NCBI GenBank assembly: GCA_021608145.1
Contig: JAKIHM010000006.1
Location: 22,925-86,924 of the forward strand
Direction: 5' to 3'
DNA length: 64,000 nucleotides
Source: Thermovorax subterraneus
GTDB lineage: Bacteria > Bacillota > Thermosediminibacteria > Thermosediminibacterales > Thermosediminibacteraceae
Positions 25,481-35,134 of the stretch are shown here, one piece after another. The notes below the pieces were generated by a model. That model was not told the DNA's origin. It saw nothing but the letters and a program-made list of their open reading frames with translations, and ran no database searches. The position numbers and the translations under genes are program-made. Position 1 is the first letter of the stretch. Each line of letters begins with the position of its first letter.

Positions 25481-27142
25481 TTAATTCCTTCCGAACGCAA
25501 AGGCCATTTTTTTGTCATTCTTCGGCTCTTCTTCTGAATTCACCAGGGCATATTCTATCACTTCTTCTATCCTGTCCACGGCTAAAATCCTCATATCCCA
25601 AGTTTTAAAAAGGTCCTGCCAATTTTCCCTGGGTATTATTACAGTCGTCGCACCAGCCCTCTTTGCAGCTTCTATTTTCGCCACGATTCCACCTACCGGC
25701 TTTACATAACCCCGGATGGACAGCTCTCCTGTCATAGCCACTAAATTATTCACTGGAATATTGGTTATGGCTGAGTATATAGCCGTGGCTACCGTAATTC
25801 CAGCCGACGGCCCGTCTATGGGAGTACCTCCCGGAAAGTTGATGTGTATGTCGAAATCTTCCGGCCTCAATCCGAGATACTTTTTAAGTACAGTCAGACA
25901 GTTATCCACGGCTCCTCTTGCGGTAGCCTTTCGCCTCAGCTTGTGCGTTTCTCCTCCCATTTCCTCTTCTTCCATAATTCCCGTTACAGTGAGCTTGCCC
26001 TTCCCTTTCTCCACGGGTATTGCTATGGCTTCTATTTCCATCAGAGTACCCATGTTGGGACCGTAAACGGCAAGGCCGTTAGCACATCCTACCTGTGGAC
26101 AGGAGTGCACCCGCTTTTCCGGACGCGGCGAATACTGGCCGCTGTTTACCACCCACTCCACATCCTTGGCCTCTATCTTTTTTCTTTTTTCTATCTGTGC
26201 GAGCCCCGCTGCCATTTGCAGTATATTGACGGCTTCCCGCCCGTTAGTGGCGTATTTTTTAATCGTCTCTACAGCCCTTTCTTCGATATCGAAGGAAATT
26301 TTGTAAGCCGCATTTCTTGCAATCTTCCCGATATCTTCCGGGCTGAGGGGCTTAAAAAAAATCTCCACGCAGCGGGAACGAATTGCCGGTGGGATCTCCT
26401 GAGGCGTTCTGGTGGTAGCACCTATCAGCCTGAAGTCAGCTGGAAGACCCTTTTGGAAAATTTCATGAATGTAAAGAGGTATGTTGGGGTCTTCGCTGTT
26501 GTAGTAGGCACTCTCCAAAAAGACCTTTCTATCTTCCAACACCTTTAAAAGTTTATTCATCTGCACCGGATGTAATTCCCCTATTTCATCTATAAAAAGC
26601 ACCCCGCCGTGAGCTTTGGTCACCGCTCCGGGCTTGGGTTGCGGTATTCCCGCTATACCCAAAGGACCAGCTCCCTGGTATATCGGGTCGTGCACCGAAC
26701 CGATGAGCGGGTCTGCTATGCCTCTTTCATCAAACCTTGCTATGGTAGCGTCAACTTCTACGAATTTCGCATCTGGCCCGAAAGGGGAACCTGGCGTCCT
26801 TTTAGCTTCTTCCAGAACCAAACGAGCCGCCGCGGTCTTCCCTATGCCCGGAGGGCCGTAAATTATAACGTGCTGGGGATTAGGTCCACATAGTGCCGCC
26901 CGCAAAGCTTTAATTCCTTCTTCCTGACCAATTATATCCTCGAACTTAGTGGGGCGCGTCTTCTCCGTCAGCGGCTCGGTAAGGGATATCTCTCTCATTT
27001 TCCTCAATTTTTCCAATTCCTTTTTCGACTCCCGGTCTACCACAATCCTGCTTCCCTGCTGGTTTTTCATCATATTTATGAAGTAAAGCCCTACTAATAT
27101 GGCCAAGGCTATCTGAATAAAACTCAAAATATTTACCGTCAC
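25481..27142 (-). CDS. lonB: ATP-dependent protease LonB (sporulation-type Lon)
   Basis: A 553-residue Lon-like protease lacking the LAN domain and beginning with one membrane helix (about residues 5-25), as in Bacillus LonB. The AAA+ domain has GPPGIGKT and LFIDEIGELHP; the protease domain has catalytic Ser in [10 protein letters not shown] and Lys in GGIVAKIEAAKRAG. In B. subtilis lonB is forespore-expressed under sigma-F; no sigma-F site was identified here. The start is a GTG with a G-rich site 11 bases upstream. It sits between clpX and lonA, the common Firmicute order. Confidence 0.93.
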   Translation of the reverse strand: MTVNILSFIQIALAILVGLYFINMMKNQQGSRIVVDRESKKELEKLRKMREISLTEPLTEKTRPTKFEDIIGQEEGIKALRAALCGPNPQHVIIYGPPGIGKTAAARLVLEEAKRTPGSPFGPDAKFVEVDATIARFDERGIADPLIGSVHDPIYQGAGPLGIAGIPQPKPGAVTKAHGGVLFIDEIGELHPVQMNKLLKVLEDRKVFLESAYYNSEDPNIPLYIHEIFQKGLPADFRLIGATTRTPQEIPPAIRSRCVEIFFKPLSPEDIGKIARNAAYKISFDIEERAVETIKKYATNGREAVNILQMAAGLAQIEKRKKIEAKDVEWVVNSGQYSPRPEKRVHSCPQVGCANGLAVYGPNMGTLMEIEAIAIPVEKGKGKLTVTGIMEEEEMGGETHKLRRKATARGAVDNCLTVLKKYLGLRPEDFDIHINFPGGTPIDGPSAGITVATAIYSAITNIPVNNLVAMTGELSIRGYVKPVGGIVAKIEAAKRAGATTVIIPRENWQDLFKTWDMRILAVDRIEEVIEYALVNSEEEPKNDKKMAFAFGRN

Positions 27143-27221
27143 GTTCTAAATGTCCCCCCTTTCCAGATTCGGCTTTTTATATTATTACCCCAAGCCCTCA
27201 ATTTATCCTGGAAAGGGTAGT

Positions 27222-27252
27222 AAAAAAGTGCAGCGTTTTGCTGCACTTTTTT
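27222..27252 (-). terminator. Intrinsic terminator after clpX
   Basis: AAAAAAGTGCAGC/GCTGCACTTTTTT stem with a five-base loop immediately after the clpX stop, and a T run on the minus strand. It separates tig-clpP-clpX from lonB-lonA. Confidence 0.9.
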
Positions 27253-27254
27253 AC

Positions 27255-28520
27255 TTAAGCCGTCACTTCTTTTTTCTTCGTCTTTTTCCTGTCGGAAGTT
27301 ACGATAATCGGCTCTTCCCGCTTCAACACCACATCTTTGGTTATTACGCACTTCACGATGTCGTTTCTCGAAGGTATCTCGTACATTACGTCCATCATCA
27401 CTTCTTCCAGTATCGCCCTTAAGCCCCTAGCTCCGGTCTTTCGCCGCAAAGCTTCTTGCGCGATAACCTGCAAAGCCTCATCGGTAAATTCAAGTTGAAC
27501 ATTGTCCATTTCAAACAATTTCTGATATTGTTTTACAAGTGCGTTTTTCGGCTCTTTCAAAATCCTTATGAGCGCCTGTTCATCAAGAGCATCCAATGTC
27601 ACAATGATAGGTACCCTTCCCACAAATTCCGGTATCATTCCAAATTTCAAAAGGTCTTCCGGCATTATTTGCCTCAAAAGTTCACCCACGTTTTTTTCCT
27701 CTTTGCTTCGGATTTCCGCGCCAAAGCCTATGGATTTTTTTCCGATGCGGTTGGCTATAATTTTTTCTATTCCTTCGAAGGCGCCTCCGCAGATGAACAG
27801 GATGTTGGTTGTATCTATCTGGATAAATTCCTGGTGCGGGTGCTTGCGTCCCCCCTGAGGCGGCACGCTGGCTATGGTCCCTTCTAGGATTTTCAAAAGC
27901 GCCTGCTGCACTCCTTCTCCGGATACGTCTCTGGTTATCGATGGATTTTCGGATTTTCTTGCAATCTTGTCTATTTCGTCGATGTACACTATGCCTTTTT
28001 CAGCCTTTTCCACATCGTAATCGGCAGCCTGAATCAATTTCAACAGTATATTTTCCACGTCTTCACCTACGTAACCGGCCTCCGTCAAGGAGGTAGCATC
28101 AGCAATAGCAAAAGGCACATTTAAAATTTTTGCAAGAGTCTGGGCCAGCAGGGTCTTGCCGCTACCCGTCGGCCCCAGCATTATTATGTTGCTCTTTTGG
28201 AGTTCCACATCATCGGATTTTACATTGGAATTTATGCGTTTATAGTGGTTGTACACCGCAACCGAAAGTATCTTTTTAGCCTGCTCTTGACCTATGACGT
28301 ATTGATCCAAAATTTCCTTTATTTCTCTAGGCTTTGGTATATCGCTAAAATCCATTTCTGCCTCTTCGCTGAATTCTTCCTCTATTATCTCGTTGCAAAG
28401 CTCTATGCACTCGTCGCAGATATAAACACCGGGGCCTGCAACCAGCTTTCTCACCTGGTCCTGGGTTTTGCCGCAGAAGGAGCATTTCAGCTGGCCTTTT
28501 TCGTCGTTGAATTTAAACAT
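27255..28520 (-). CDS. clpX: ATP-dependent Clp protease ATP-binding subunit ClpX
   Basis: AAA+ unfoldase feeding ClpP; 421 residues. The N-terminal zinc-binding domain has C13, C16, C35 and C38. Then come Walker A GPTGSGKT, Walker [10 protein letters not shown], the pore loop with YVGEDVEN, the IGF-type ClpP contact loop region ([11 protein letters not shown]) and sensor 2 GARGLR. The stop is followed at once by a terminator. It lies four bases after clpP, so the two are coupled. ATG with AGAGGTG site. Confidence 0.97.
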   Translation of the reverse strand: MFKFNDEKGQLKCSFCGKTQDQVRKLVAGPGVYICDECIELCNEIIEEEFSEEAEMDFSDIPKPREIKEILDQYVIGQEQAKKILSVAVYNHYKRINSNVKSDDVELQKSNIIMLGPTGSGKTLLAQTLAKILNVPFAIADATSLTEAGYVGEDVENILLKLIQAADYDVEKAEKGIVYIDEIDKIARKSENPSITRDVSGEGVQQALLKILEGTIASVPPQGGRKHPHQEFIQIDTTNILFICGGAFEGIEKIIANRIGKKSIGFGAEIRSKEEKNVGELLRQIMPEDLLKFGMIPEFVGRVPIIVTLDALDEQALIRILKEPKNALVKQYQKLFEMDNVQLEFTDEALQVIAQEALRRKTGARGLRAILEEVMMDVMYEIPSRNDIVKCVITKDVVLKREEPIIVTSDRKKTKKKEVTA

Positions 28521-28524
28521 GATA

Positions 28525-29127
28525 TCACCTCTTTTCTTCGGCTTTCACCCGTTTGTATATCACCTCATCGATGAGCCCGTATTCTTTCGCTTCTGATGCC
28601 GACATGAAAAAGTCCCTTTCTGTGTCCCGCTCGATTTTCTCAAGCGGCTGTTTGGTGTGCTTTACCAAGATATCGTTTAGGACCTCCCGCAACCTCAATA
28701 TTTCCTTAGCCTGGGTCTCGATATCCAGAGCCTTGCCCTGAACACCTCCCCACGGCTGGTGTATCATTATCCTGGAGTTCGGGAGAGCATAGCGCTTGCC
28801 TTCAGCCCCTCCCGCAAGGAGCACCGCCCCCATGCTGGCTGCCATGCCGATACAAATGGTGGCCACATCCGGTTTGATGTACTGCATAGTGTCGTATATG
28901 GCAAGGCCTGCCGTTACGGAACCACCTGGCGAGTTGATGTAAAGGTAGATGTCCTTGTCCGGGTCTTCCGATTCTAGAAACAATAGCTGAGCTATCACAA
29001 GGCTTGCCACCGTATCGTCGATGGGAGTTCCTATGAATACTATCCTGTCTTTGAGCAGCCTTGAATATATATCGTAAGCCCTCTCTCCACGATTCGTCTG
29101 CTCTATCACTATAGGAACGAGATTCAT
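28525..29127 (-). CDS. clpP: ATP-dependent Clp protease proteolytic subunit ClpP
   Basis: Serine peptidase forming the 14-subunit Clp barrel; 200 residues. The catalytic triad is S98 (GMAASMGA), H123 (MIHQPWGG) and D172 (ERDTERDFF). The ATG at 29127 is preceded by AAGGAGGGG at seven bases; the frame extends seven codons more but that ATG has no such site. The usual neighbours tig and clpX flank it. Confidence 0.97.
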   Translation of the reverse strand: MNLVPIVIEQTNRGERAYDIYSRLLKDRIVFIGTPIDDTVASLVIAQLLFLESEDPDKDIYLYINSPGGSVTAGLAIYDTMQYIKPDVATICIGMAASMGAVLLAGGAEGKRYALPNSRIMIHQPWGGVQGKALDIETQAKEILRLREVLNDILVKHTKQPLEKIERDTERDFFMSASEAKEYGLIDEVIYKRVKAEEKR

Positions 29128-29144
29128 CAATTTGCCCCTCCTTA

Positions 29145-30485
29145 TCAAGCTTGTTCTTCTTCACCCTCGCTTTCGCCTTGGGAAATGTTCTCCACCACCT
29201 TTTCGTTGACCTTCGCCTGGGATATCAAAAAGTCGAATATCTTCCTCGTGAGTATGTGGTCTTTTATGTGCTCCAAGTCTTCTTCCTTCAGATTCTTTTT
29301 ATATTCGGCCAAAGACTTCTGAGCTGCTTCGGCGTACTTGGTCAGCTCTTCGTCCACTTCTTCTTTGGTGACTTCTATATTTTCTGCTTTTGCCAAAGCC
29401 TCCAGGACCAACGACGTCTTTACATTGTTGTAGGCCCTTTCCTGGAACTTCCCTTTGAACTCTTCAGGCGAAAGATTGGAAATCTCCAGATACTGTTTTA
29501 AATCCAATCCTCTTAACCTGAGCTGGAAGGCAAAATCCATAATTAACCTTTCTATCTCTCTATCTACCATTACCTGCGGAATGTCGACCTCTGCCTGTTC
29601 CACCACTTTTTTGAGGATGGCTCCTCTCAGAGAGCTTTCGGAAAGCGATTTTGCCCTTTCTTCCAATCTATTCTTAATATCCTGCTTTAATTCCTCCAAG
29701 GTTTCAAATTCACTTACGTCCTTTGCAAACTCATCATCCAACTGCGGAAGTTCTTTTTCCTTCACTTCTTTTAGCGAAACTTTAAAGAGCACTTCCTTTC
29801 CCGCCAGGTCTTTGTTCGGATGTTCAGCAGGATATGTAACCGCAACCTCTTTGGTCTCACCAGGCTTCATTCCGATTATCTTCTCTTCCAAATCCTCCAC
29901 CAGGATCTTCGAACCTAGCTCTAGGGGGTAATTTTGGACCTTCGCATCCTTTAAAGGTTCCCCATTTGCGAAACCCTCGAGGTCAACCAACACCACATCG
30001 CCCTTTTGTGCAGGCCGTTCTACGGACACGAGTCTCGCATTTTTCTCCTGTAAATCTTTGAGCTCTTTTTCCACATCCTCCTCGGTAACAGTGTACACCA
30101 TTTTTTCCACTTCTAAACCCTTGTACTGTCCCAACTTTACTTCGGGTTTTACCGTCACTTTGGCGGTAGCGACGATGCCGATATCTTTTCCTATTTTGTC
30201 TATGTCAAAATGCGGGTGTTCCACCGGCTCTAAACTGTTTTCCTCTACTCCTTTTTTGTAGGCCTCGGAAAGCACTATCTCCGCTGCATCTTCATAGAAA
30301 ACTTCGGGGCCGTAATACCTTTCTATTAGACTCCTCGGAGCCTTACCCCGCCTGAAACCTGGAATGTTGAACCTCCTTACATTTTTCCTGTAAGACTGCT
30401 CTACGGCCTTTTCAAATTCTCCAGCTTCAACTTCGATTTTCAAAGTCGCCACATTATTTTCTATTTTTTCCACATTAACTTTCAT
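29145..30485 (-). CDS. tig: Trigger factor (ribosome-associated chaperone and prolyl isomerase)
   Basis: A 446-residue chaperone with the ribosome-docking signature [12 protein letters not shown] (GFRRGKAP) in the N-terminal domain, an FKBP-like PPIase domain (about residues 160-245) and a long helical C-terminal domain with an acidic tail. The ATG at 30485 with GAGGAG four bases upstream is chosen; the longer frame runs back through the tRNA-Leu terminator. A TATAAT box at 30529-30534 is the likely -10 of its promoter, though the -35 is poor. Confidence 0.95.
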   Translation of the reverse strand: MKVNVEKIENNVATLKIEVEAGEFEKAVEQSYRKNVRRFNIPGFRRGKAPRSLIERYYGPEVFYEDAAEIVLSEAYKKGVEENSLEPVEHPHFDIDKIGKDIGIVATAKVTVKPEVKLGQYKGLEVEKMVYTVTEEDVEKELKDLQEKNARLVSVERPAQKGDVVLVDLEGFANGEPLKDAKVQNYPLELGSKILVEDLEEKIIGMKPGETKEVAVTYPAEHPNKDLAGKEVLFKVSLKEVKEKELPQLDDEFAKDVSEFETLEELKQDIKNRLEERAKSLSESSLRGAILKKVVEQAEVDIPQVMVDREIERLIMDFAFQLRLRGLDLKQYLEISNLSPEEFKGKFQERAYNNVKTSLVLEALAKAENIEVTKEEVDEELTKYAEAAQKSLAEYKKNLKEEDLEHIKDHILTRKIFDFLISQAKVNEKVVENISQGESEGEEEQA

Positions 30486-30544
30486 TATGCTCCTCCTCAC
30501 AAACACGCTAAACCTTTTTTGCCATTTTATTATAGCATAAAAAA

Positions 30545-30582
30545 ATAAATAATAAAACAATACCCCGGCATGAATACCGAGG
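30545..30582 (-). terminator. Terminator after the seven-gene tRNA operon
   Basis: On the minus strand CCTCGGTA-TTCA-TGCCGGGG forms an eight-pair stem (two G-U pairs), followed by a T-rich tail, 18 bases after the tRNA-Leu CCA end. Confidence 0.65.
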
Positions 30583-30600
30583 CTTTTTTTCGAAAGATTT

Positions 30601-30684
30601 TGGTGCGGGCGAGAGGATTTGAACCTCCACGGGAAACCCAACGGATCCTAAGTCCGTCGCGTCTGCCAGTTCCGCCACGCCCGC
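30601..30684 (-). tRNA. tRNA-Leu (anticodon UAG)
   Basis: Cloverleaf with acceptor GCGGGCG/CGCCCGC, anticodon loop CTTAGGA and a variable arm of class II type; the CCA end is encoded (30601-30603). Seventh and last gene of the minus-strand cluster. Confidence 0.95.
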
Positions 30685-30685
30685 A

Positions 30686-30761
30686 TGGTGAGCCATGGAG
30701 GACTCGAACCTCCGACACCCTGATTAAAAGTCAGGTGCTCTACCGCCTGAGCTAATGGCCC
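30686..30761 (-). tRNA. tRNA-Lys (anticodon UUU)
   Basis: Acceptor GGGCCAT/ATGGCTC, anticodon loop CTTTTAA, T-loop GTTCGAGTC, encoded CCA. One base separates it from tRNA-Leu. Confidence 0.95.
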
Positions 30762-30766
30762 TTCTC

Positions 30767-30840
30767 TGGCTGGGGCGGTAGGATTCGAACCTACGATGCA
30801 GGATCCAAAGTCCCGTGCCTTACCTCTTGGCTACGCCCCA
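30767..30840 (-). tRNA. tRNA-Gln (anticodon UUG)
   Basis: Acceptor TGGGGCG/CGCCCCA with the U1-A72 pair typical of tRNA-Gln, anticodon loop CTTTGGA, encoded CCA. Confidence 0.95.
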
Positions 30841-30852
30841 ACAAAAAATAAT

Positions 30853-30930
30853 TGGGGTGGATAGTGGGATTCGAACCCACGACCTCCAGAGCCACAATCT
30901 GGCGTTCTAACCATCTGAACTATATCCACC
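30853..30930 (-). tRNA. tRNA-His (anticodon GUG)
   Basis: Anticodon loop TTGTGGC. The extra 5' G (G-1) opposite C73 is encoded, the identity mark of tRNA-His. CCA encoded. Confidence 0.95.
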
Positions 30931-30937
30931 ACGCGTA

Positions 30938-31014
30938 TGGTGCGCCCGAGAGGATTCGAACCTCTGGCCCACGGATTAGAAGTCCGTTGCTCTGTCCTGC
31001 TGAGCTACGGGCGC
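30938..31014 (-). tRNA. tRNA-Arg (anticodon UCU)
   Basis: Acceptor GCGCCCG/CGGGCGC, anticodon loop CTTCTAA, T-loop GTTCGAATC, encoded CCA. Confidence 0.95.
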
Positions 31015-31017
31015 AAG

Positions 31018-31093
31018 TGGAGCGGGAAACGGGACTCGAACCCGCGGCACCCAGCTTGGAAGGCTGGTGCTCTACCACCTGAGCTATTCCCGC
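31018..31093 (-). tRNA. tRNA-Gly (anticodon UCC)
   Basis: Acceptor GCGGGAA/TTCCCGC, anticodon loop CTTCCAA, discriminator U and encoded CCA. Confidence 0.95.
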
Positions 31094-31098
31094 CCGCA

Positions 31099-31175
31099 TG
31101 GTCGAGGCAGAGGGACTCGAACCCCCGACCCCATGGTCCCAAACCATGTGCGCTACCAAACTGCGCCATGCCTCG
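31099..31175 (-). tRNA. tRNA-Pro (anticodon UGG)
   Basis: Acceptor CGAGGCA/TGCCTCG, anticodon loop TTTGGGA, encoded CCA. First gene of the cluster, about 20 bases after the promoter -10. Confidence 0.95.
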
Positions 31176-31197
31176 CCACGGTTTCAGGACATTGTAT

Positions 31198-31226
31198 AGT
31201 ATACATTAATTTAATCTTCGAGTCAA
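31198..31226 (-). promoter_or_regulatory. Sigma-A promoter of the seven-gene tRNA operon
   Basis: Minus-strand TTGACT (31221-31226), 17-base spacer, TATACT (31198-31203), 22 bases ahead of tRNA-Pro. Confidence 0.85.
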
Positions 31227-31265
31227 GATTATTTTAGCATAATCCTCGGCTGTTTTTCAAACCCT

Positions 31266-32165
31266 TTATATTATGATCGTTCCATCATTGCAAGATTCCA
31301 AAATTATATATCGCGATTTTATCCCTTTCTCTTTGAAAACACCTACCATAAATTCGCCTGTTTCCTTCGATTTTTCTTCCTGCACAAGTCCCACCACCGA
31401 AGGACCAGCACCGCTTAAGAAGCAGCCAAGTATGCCCATTTTCGGCGCTTTTTCCAATATTTCCTCTAATCCAGGCACGAGCGACATTCGGTACGGTTGA
31501 TGCAGAACATCCTGGGTTGCTACTTGAAGCACGGAAAGGTCTCCTTCGCTTATACCCGCCACAAGCAGCGCAATCCTACCTATGTTGAATACCGCATCCT
31601 CCAGGCTCACATTTTTGGGAATCACCTGCCTTGCTCTTTCAGTTTTAAGTTCGAATTCTGGAATTGCGACTACGAACTTCAAATCAGGCGGCATGGATAA
31701 TTTTTTATATAAAACCCTGTCATTCACTTTTACCGATATGGTAAACCCCCCTGCAATTGCCGCGACCACATTATCCGGGTGCCCTTCCATTTCGGTGGCA
31801 AAATTTATTATTTCTTTCCTGCTGAACGGACTTCCCAAAAGCAGGTTTGCAGCAATCATGCCACCGGCAATACACGCAGCGCTGCTTCCCAATCCCCTCG
31901 CAAGCGGTATTTCATTTTTCAATCTTATATAAAGTTTTTTTTCGATGTTCGCTTTTTTTAAAATGGTGCTGGCCGCTCTGTACACCAGGTTATCTTCTCC
32001 CAAGGATATTTTCCCCTGGCCCTCACCCGACACTTCTATTTTAGGGAAGTCAGAAAATTCCATCTCGATGAAGTTATACAAATTCACCGCCGTCCCAATA
32101 CAGTCAAAACCAGGGCCGAAATTGGCTATGCTCGCTGGAACTCTGACTCTTACCAAATTCTTCAC
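31266..32165 (-). CDS. thrB: Homoserine kinase ThrB
   Basis: GHMP kinase phosphorylating L-homoserine to O-phosphohomoserine in threonine synthesis; 299 residues. The phosphate loop PLARGLGSSAA and the C-terminal GCFLSGAGPSVVGL motif are clear. Its start overlaps the thrC stop by four bases (translational coupling). It is the last gene of the ACT-hom-thrC-thrB operon. No terminator hairpin is obvious between its stop and the tRNA promoter. Confidence 0.95.
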   Translation of the reverse strand: MKNLVRVRVPASIANFGPGFDCIGTAVNLYNFIEMEFSDFPKIEVSGEGQGKISLGEDNLVYRAASTILKKANIEKKLYIRLKNEIPLARGLGSSAACIAGGMIAANLLLGSPFSRKEIINFATEMEGHPDNVVAAIAGGFTISVKVNDRVLYKKLSMPPDLKFVVAIPEFELKTERARQVIPKNVSLEDAVFNIGRIALLVAGISEGDLSVLQVATQDVLHQPYRMSLVPGLEEILEKAPKMGILGCFLSGAGPSVVGLVQEEKSKETGEFMVGVFKEKGIKSRYIILESCNDGTIII

Positions 32166-33223
32166 TCCCTGCCGTATATTGCTCTTTCTAAAGCATGAAT
32201 TTCCGGCGGAATGACCTCAGGAGAAACGCCCGTTCTTATCGCAGTATCCGGATCTTTCAAACCGTGCCCTGTCAAAACGCATACAACTTTTGAATTTTCT
32301 TTAAAGTACCCCATCATGGAATGCTTTATGACTCCAGCCAACGACGCCGCCGAAGCCGGCTCTGCGAAAATACCTTCTTTTTCTGCCAAAAGGTGATACG
32401 CATTTAGTATTTCTTCGTCGGTTACCTTATCTATGAGCCCACCGGATTCGGTTACAGCAGCTTCCGCGGTCTTCCAACTCGCCGGATTCCCTATTCTAAT
32501 GGCAGTTGCTATTGTTTTAGGATTTTCTATCACCCTTTTTTCCACTATCGGCGCCGCTCCAGCCGCCTGAAACCCCAGCATTTTCGGTAACTTCGATATC
32601 TTCCCGAGAGAATGGTATTCTCTAAAACCCTTCCAGTACGCCGTGATGTTCCCTGCATTCCCCACGGGGATTGCTAGGTACTCGGGGGCCTCTGAAAATT
32701 CATCGCAAATTTCGAAAGCCGCCGTCTTTTGACCTTCAATTCGGTTGGGATTTATGGAATTAACAATTGTTACCGGATGTTTTTCTGAAAATTGTCTCAC
32801 CATTTTCAAAGCATCATCAAAATTCCCTTCTACGGCCACAACTTTAGCTCCGTATGCTATGGCTTGCGCAAGCTTTCCCAGGGCAATGGCGTTTTGCGGT
32901 ATCAGGACTACGCATTTTAAACCGGCTCGTGCCGCATAAGCTGCTGCAGAAGCGGAGGTATTTCCGGTAGAAGCGCAAATTACCGCAGTAGACCCTTTTT
33001 CCAGAGCTGCTGAAATCGCCACTGTCATACCCCTGTCTTTGAAAGAGCCTGTCGGGTTGACGCCTTCGTATTTCAAGTACAATTCAAAGTTTAATCCTAG
33101 GTGATTCTCTAAATTGTATGCCCTTATAAGGGGGGTATTTCCTTCCTTCAAAGTAACGATGCACTCTTTCCTTTTAACCGGCAATAAATCGAAATATCTA
33201 CTAATTATCCCCATGTACGCCAT
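32162..33223 (-). CDS. thrC: Threonine synthase ThrC
   Basis: PLP enzyme converting O-phosphohomoserine to threonine; 353 residues, the compact bacterial type. The PLP lysine is in GSFKDRGM; the CASTGNTSASAAAYAARAG phosphate-binding stretch and GHGLKDPD are also typical. The ATG at 33223 has AGGAGG nine bases upstream and overlaps the end of hom by 23 bases. Confidence 0.95.
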   Translation of the reverse strand: MAYMGIISRYFDLLPVKRKECIVTLKEGNTPLIRAYNLENHLGLNFELYLKYEGVNPTGSFKDRGMTVAISAALEKGSTAVICASTGNTSASAAAYAARAGLKCVVLIPQNAIALGKLAQAIAYGAKVVAVEGNFDDALKMVRQFSEKHPVTIVNSINPNRIEGQKTAAFEICDEFSEAPEYLAIPVGNAGNITAYWKGFREYHSLGKISKLPKMLGFQAAGAAPIVEKRVIENPKTIATAIRIGNPASWKTAEAAVTESGGLIDKVTDEEILNAYHLLAEKEGIFAEPASAASLAGVIKHSMMGYFKENSKVVCVLTGHGLKDPDTAIRTGVSPEVIPPEIHALERAIYGRE

Positions 33224-34496
33224 TAGAAGATACCTCCTCCACTCTTATGACATTGATTACCCTCTCAACATCCTTCAAATCCCTTATCTCATTTATGGCT
33301 TTTTTAAGGTTGTTGAAATGAACCTGATGGGTTACCGTTACTATTTCTGCCACATCACCTTTTACATCTTTTTGTATTACCATGTGGAGGCTTATATCAT
33401 TCCTCCCAAAAGCTCCGCTAATTTTAGAAAGCACTCCAGGCTTGTCCTTTGCCTTCAAGCGGATGTAAAACCGGCTTGTCGACGAACCCACATCTATAAC
33501 TTTCAATTCATCGTAGCAAGTGCAATAGATTCTCCTTTTTCCTTCGCGCGCTGCATCCATTATATCTGCCACTACCGCACTGGCTGTCGGCATCTTCCCT
33601 GCCCCTTGACCAAAAAACATGACTTCTCCCACTGCATCTCCTTCGACAAGAATGGCATTATAGACGTCCCTTACGGCACTCAAGGGGTGATTTTTGCTGA
33701 GCATCGTCGGCGCCACCAAGACCTCTACTTCGCTTTTTCCTACTTTACGAGCCGATGCCACTAATTTTATCGTGTACCCCAATTCACCAGCATATTTTAT
33801 ATCTTCGAGCTCTATATTCTCTATGCCCTCAACGTAGACTTTATCTGGAGTTATACGCGTATTGAATGCTATCGAAGAAAGTATTGCAAGCTTCCTTGCT
33901 GCATCGAAACCCTTAATATCATCTGAAGGGTCGCTTTCCGCATATCCAAGCCTCTGCGCTTCACGCAAAGCCTCTTCAAAATTCCTTTTCTTTTCCTGCA
34001 TTTGGGTCAAAATGTAATTTGTGGTGCCATTTAGTATCCCCGAAATCCTCAGGATGCGGTTGGCAGCCAAACAATGTTTCATCGGCCTTATTATCGGAAT
34101 TCCCCCACCCACACTTGCCTCGAAGTGAAGGCCTACCCCTGACTTTTCAGCAAGCTCGAAAAGTTCTTTCCCGTGCTTAGAGATTACCTCTTTGTTCGCC
34201 GTAACCACATGTTTTTTATTTTGCAAAGCCTTTTTTATGTAGCTCAGTGCTGGTTCTTCTCCTCCCAAAACCTCGACGACTATGTTTATTTGTTCATCAT
34301 CCAATATATCATCGGCCTTCACGGTCAATTTACCATCTGCGTAAGGAGTCCTTTTCTTTGAAAGGTCCCTTACCAGTATTTTTTTTACGTTTACTTCTTC
34401 ACCCAATCTCTGCCTTATCACTTGACGGTTATTCTCAAGAAGCTCCACCACACCTGTTCCGACTGTACCAAGTCCCAAAATCCCAATATTAATCAC
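33201..34496 (-). CDS. hom: Homoserine dehydrogenase
   Basis: NAD(P)H-dependent reduction of aspartate semialdehyde to homoserine, the branch point to threonine and methionine; 431 residues. N-terminal dinucleotide motif GLGTVGTGV, catalytic region GGGIPIIRPMKHCLAANRI, and a C-terminal ACT domain (about 350-425) that normally binds threonine as feedback inhibitor. A GTG start at 34496 is chosen (GGGGAGG seven bases upstream); the frame open to 34529 lacks a site. Confidence 0.95.
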   Translation of the reverse strand: MINIGILGLGTVGTGVVELLENNRQVIRQRLGEEVNVKKILVRDLSKKRTPYADGKLTVKADDILDDEQINIVVEVLGGEEPALSYIKKALQNKKHVVTANKEVISKHGKELFELAEKSGVGLHFEASVGGGIPIIRPMKHCLAANRILRISGILNGTTNYILTQMQEKKRNFEEALREAQRLGYAESDPSDDIKGFDAARKLAILSSIAFNTRITPDKVYVEGIENIELEDIKYAGELGYTIKLVASARKVGKSEVEVLVAPTMLSKNHPLSAVRDVYNAILVEGDAVGEVMFFGQGAGKMPTASAVVADIMDAAREGKRRIYCTCYDELKVIDVGSSTSRFYIRLKAKDKPGVLSKISGAFGRNDISLHMVIQKDVKGDVAEIVTVTHQVHFNNLKKAINEIRDLKDVERVINVIRVEEVSSNGVHGDN

Positions 34497-34525
34497 GATT
34501 TTCCCTCCCCTTTGCCTAGCTTTTG

Positions 34526-34969
34526 TCACTCTTGAGCTAATACTTCTATCTTTGCCACTCCCTGCTTTTTTTCGACGATTTCAAGCACTTCTTCAACATT
34601 TCTCGTCATCTGGCTAGTGTCAAAAGAAATTGTTACGTTTGCAAGACCCTGCAGGGGAATATTTTGATTTATCGTAAGTATGTTTCCTCTAGCCTTTGCT
34701 ATTTCATCCAAAATTGATGACAAAACCCCCGGTTTATGCTCCAAAATCAAAGCTATTGTAATTATCTTGCCCATGCTGGCCTCATAAAAAGGGAATACAT
34801 AATCCTTGTATTTGTAAAAGGCACTTCGGCTCATACCGACCATTTTTGTAGCTTCGTTTACCGTCTTTGCCTTACCGTTTTTCAGAAGCTCTTTAGCCTT
34901 TACCGTCTTTTTTAATATTTCAGGCAAAATCTCTTCCTTGACTATGTAAAATCCCTTGCCTCCCGTCAA
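34526..34969 (-). CDS. ACT-domain protein of the PheB/UPF0735 family
   Basis: A 147-residue regulatory protein. The N-terminal helix-turn-helix-like stretch ([27 protein letters not shown]) is followed by an ACT domain ([27 protein letters not shown]). Members are often called PheB and accompany hom-thr or phe genes; they presumably sense an amino acid, but no mechanism is established. TTG start with AAGGGG eight bases upstream. First gene of the threonine operon, right after the promoter at 35035-35063. Confidence 0.85.
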   Translation of the reverse strand: MTGGKGFYIVKEEILPEILKKTVKAKELLKNGKAKTVNEATKMVGMSRSAFYKYKDYVFPFYEASMGKIITIALILEHKPGVLSSILDEIAKARGNILTINQNIPLQGLANVTISFDTSQMTRNVEEVLEIVEKKQGVAKIEVLAQE

Positions 34970-35034
34970 ATTATTAACCCCTTTCTTATTCTAGGCGTCT
35001 TTGTAAAAAATACATTTTTACGTCGATGGGAGAC

Positions 35035-35063
35035 ATTATACCGCAAAATCGTTAAAAAAACAA
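35035..35063 (-). promoter_or_regulatory. Sigma-A promoter of the threonine operon
   Basis: Minus-strand TTGTTT (35058-35063), 17-base spacer, TATAAT (35035-35040). It diverges from the serine-operon promoter; the two -35 boxes are about 35 bases apart. Confidence 0.7.
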
Positions 35064-35097
35064 CCCCTTATGGCTGGATATTTTAAAATTTTAAGTG

Positions 35098-35126
35098 TTG
35101 ACATCTGCGTTAAATTGTTTTAAAAT
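35098..35126 (+). promoter_or_regulatory. Sigma-A promoter of the serine operon
   Basis: TTGACA (35098-35103), 17-base spacer, TAAAAT (35121-35126), starting the T-box leader. Confidence 0.8.
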
Positions 35127-35134
35127 GTGAAGAA

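Noticed and set aside
27139..27351. 70-codon minus frame between clpX and lonB
   Set aside because: It overlaps the clpX coding end and terminator in another frame and shows no protein-like composition.
30486..30641. 52-residue N-terminal extension of trigger factor
   Set aside because: It crosses the tRNA terminator and the tRNA-Leu gene; the internal ATG with GAGGAG fits the family.
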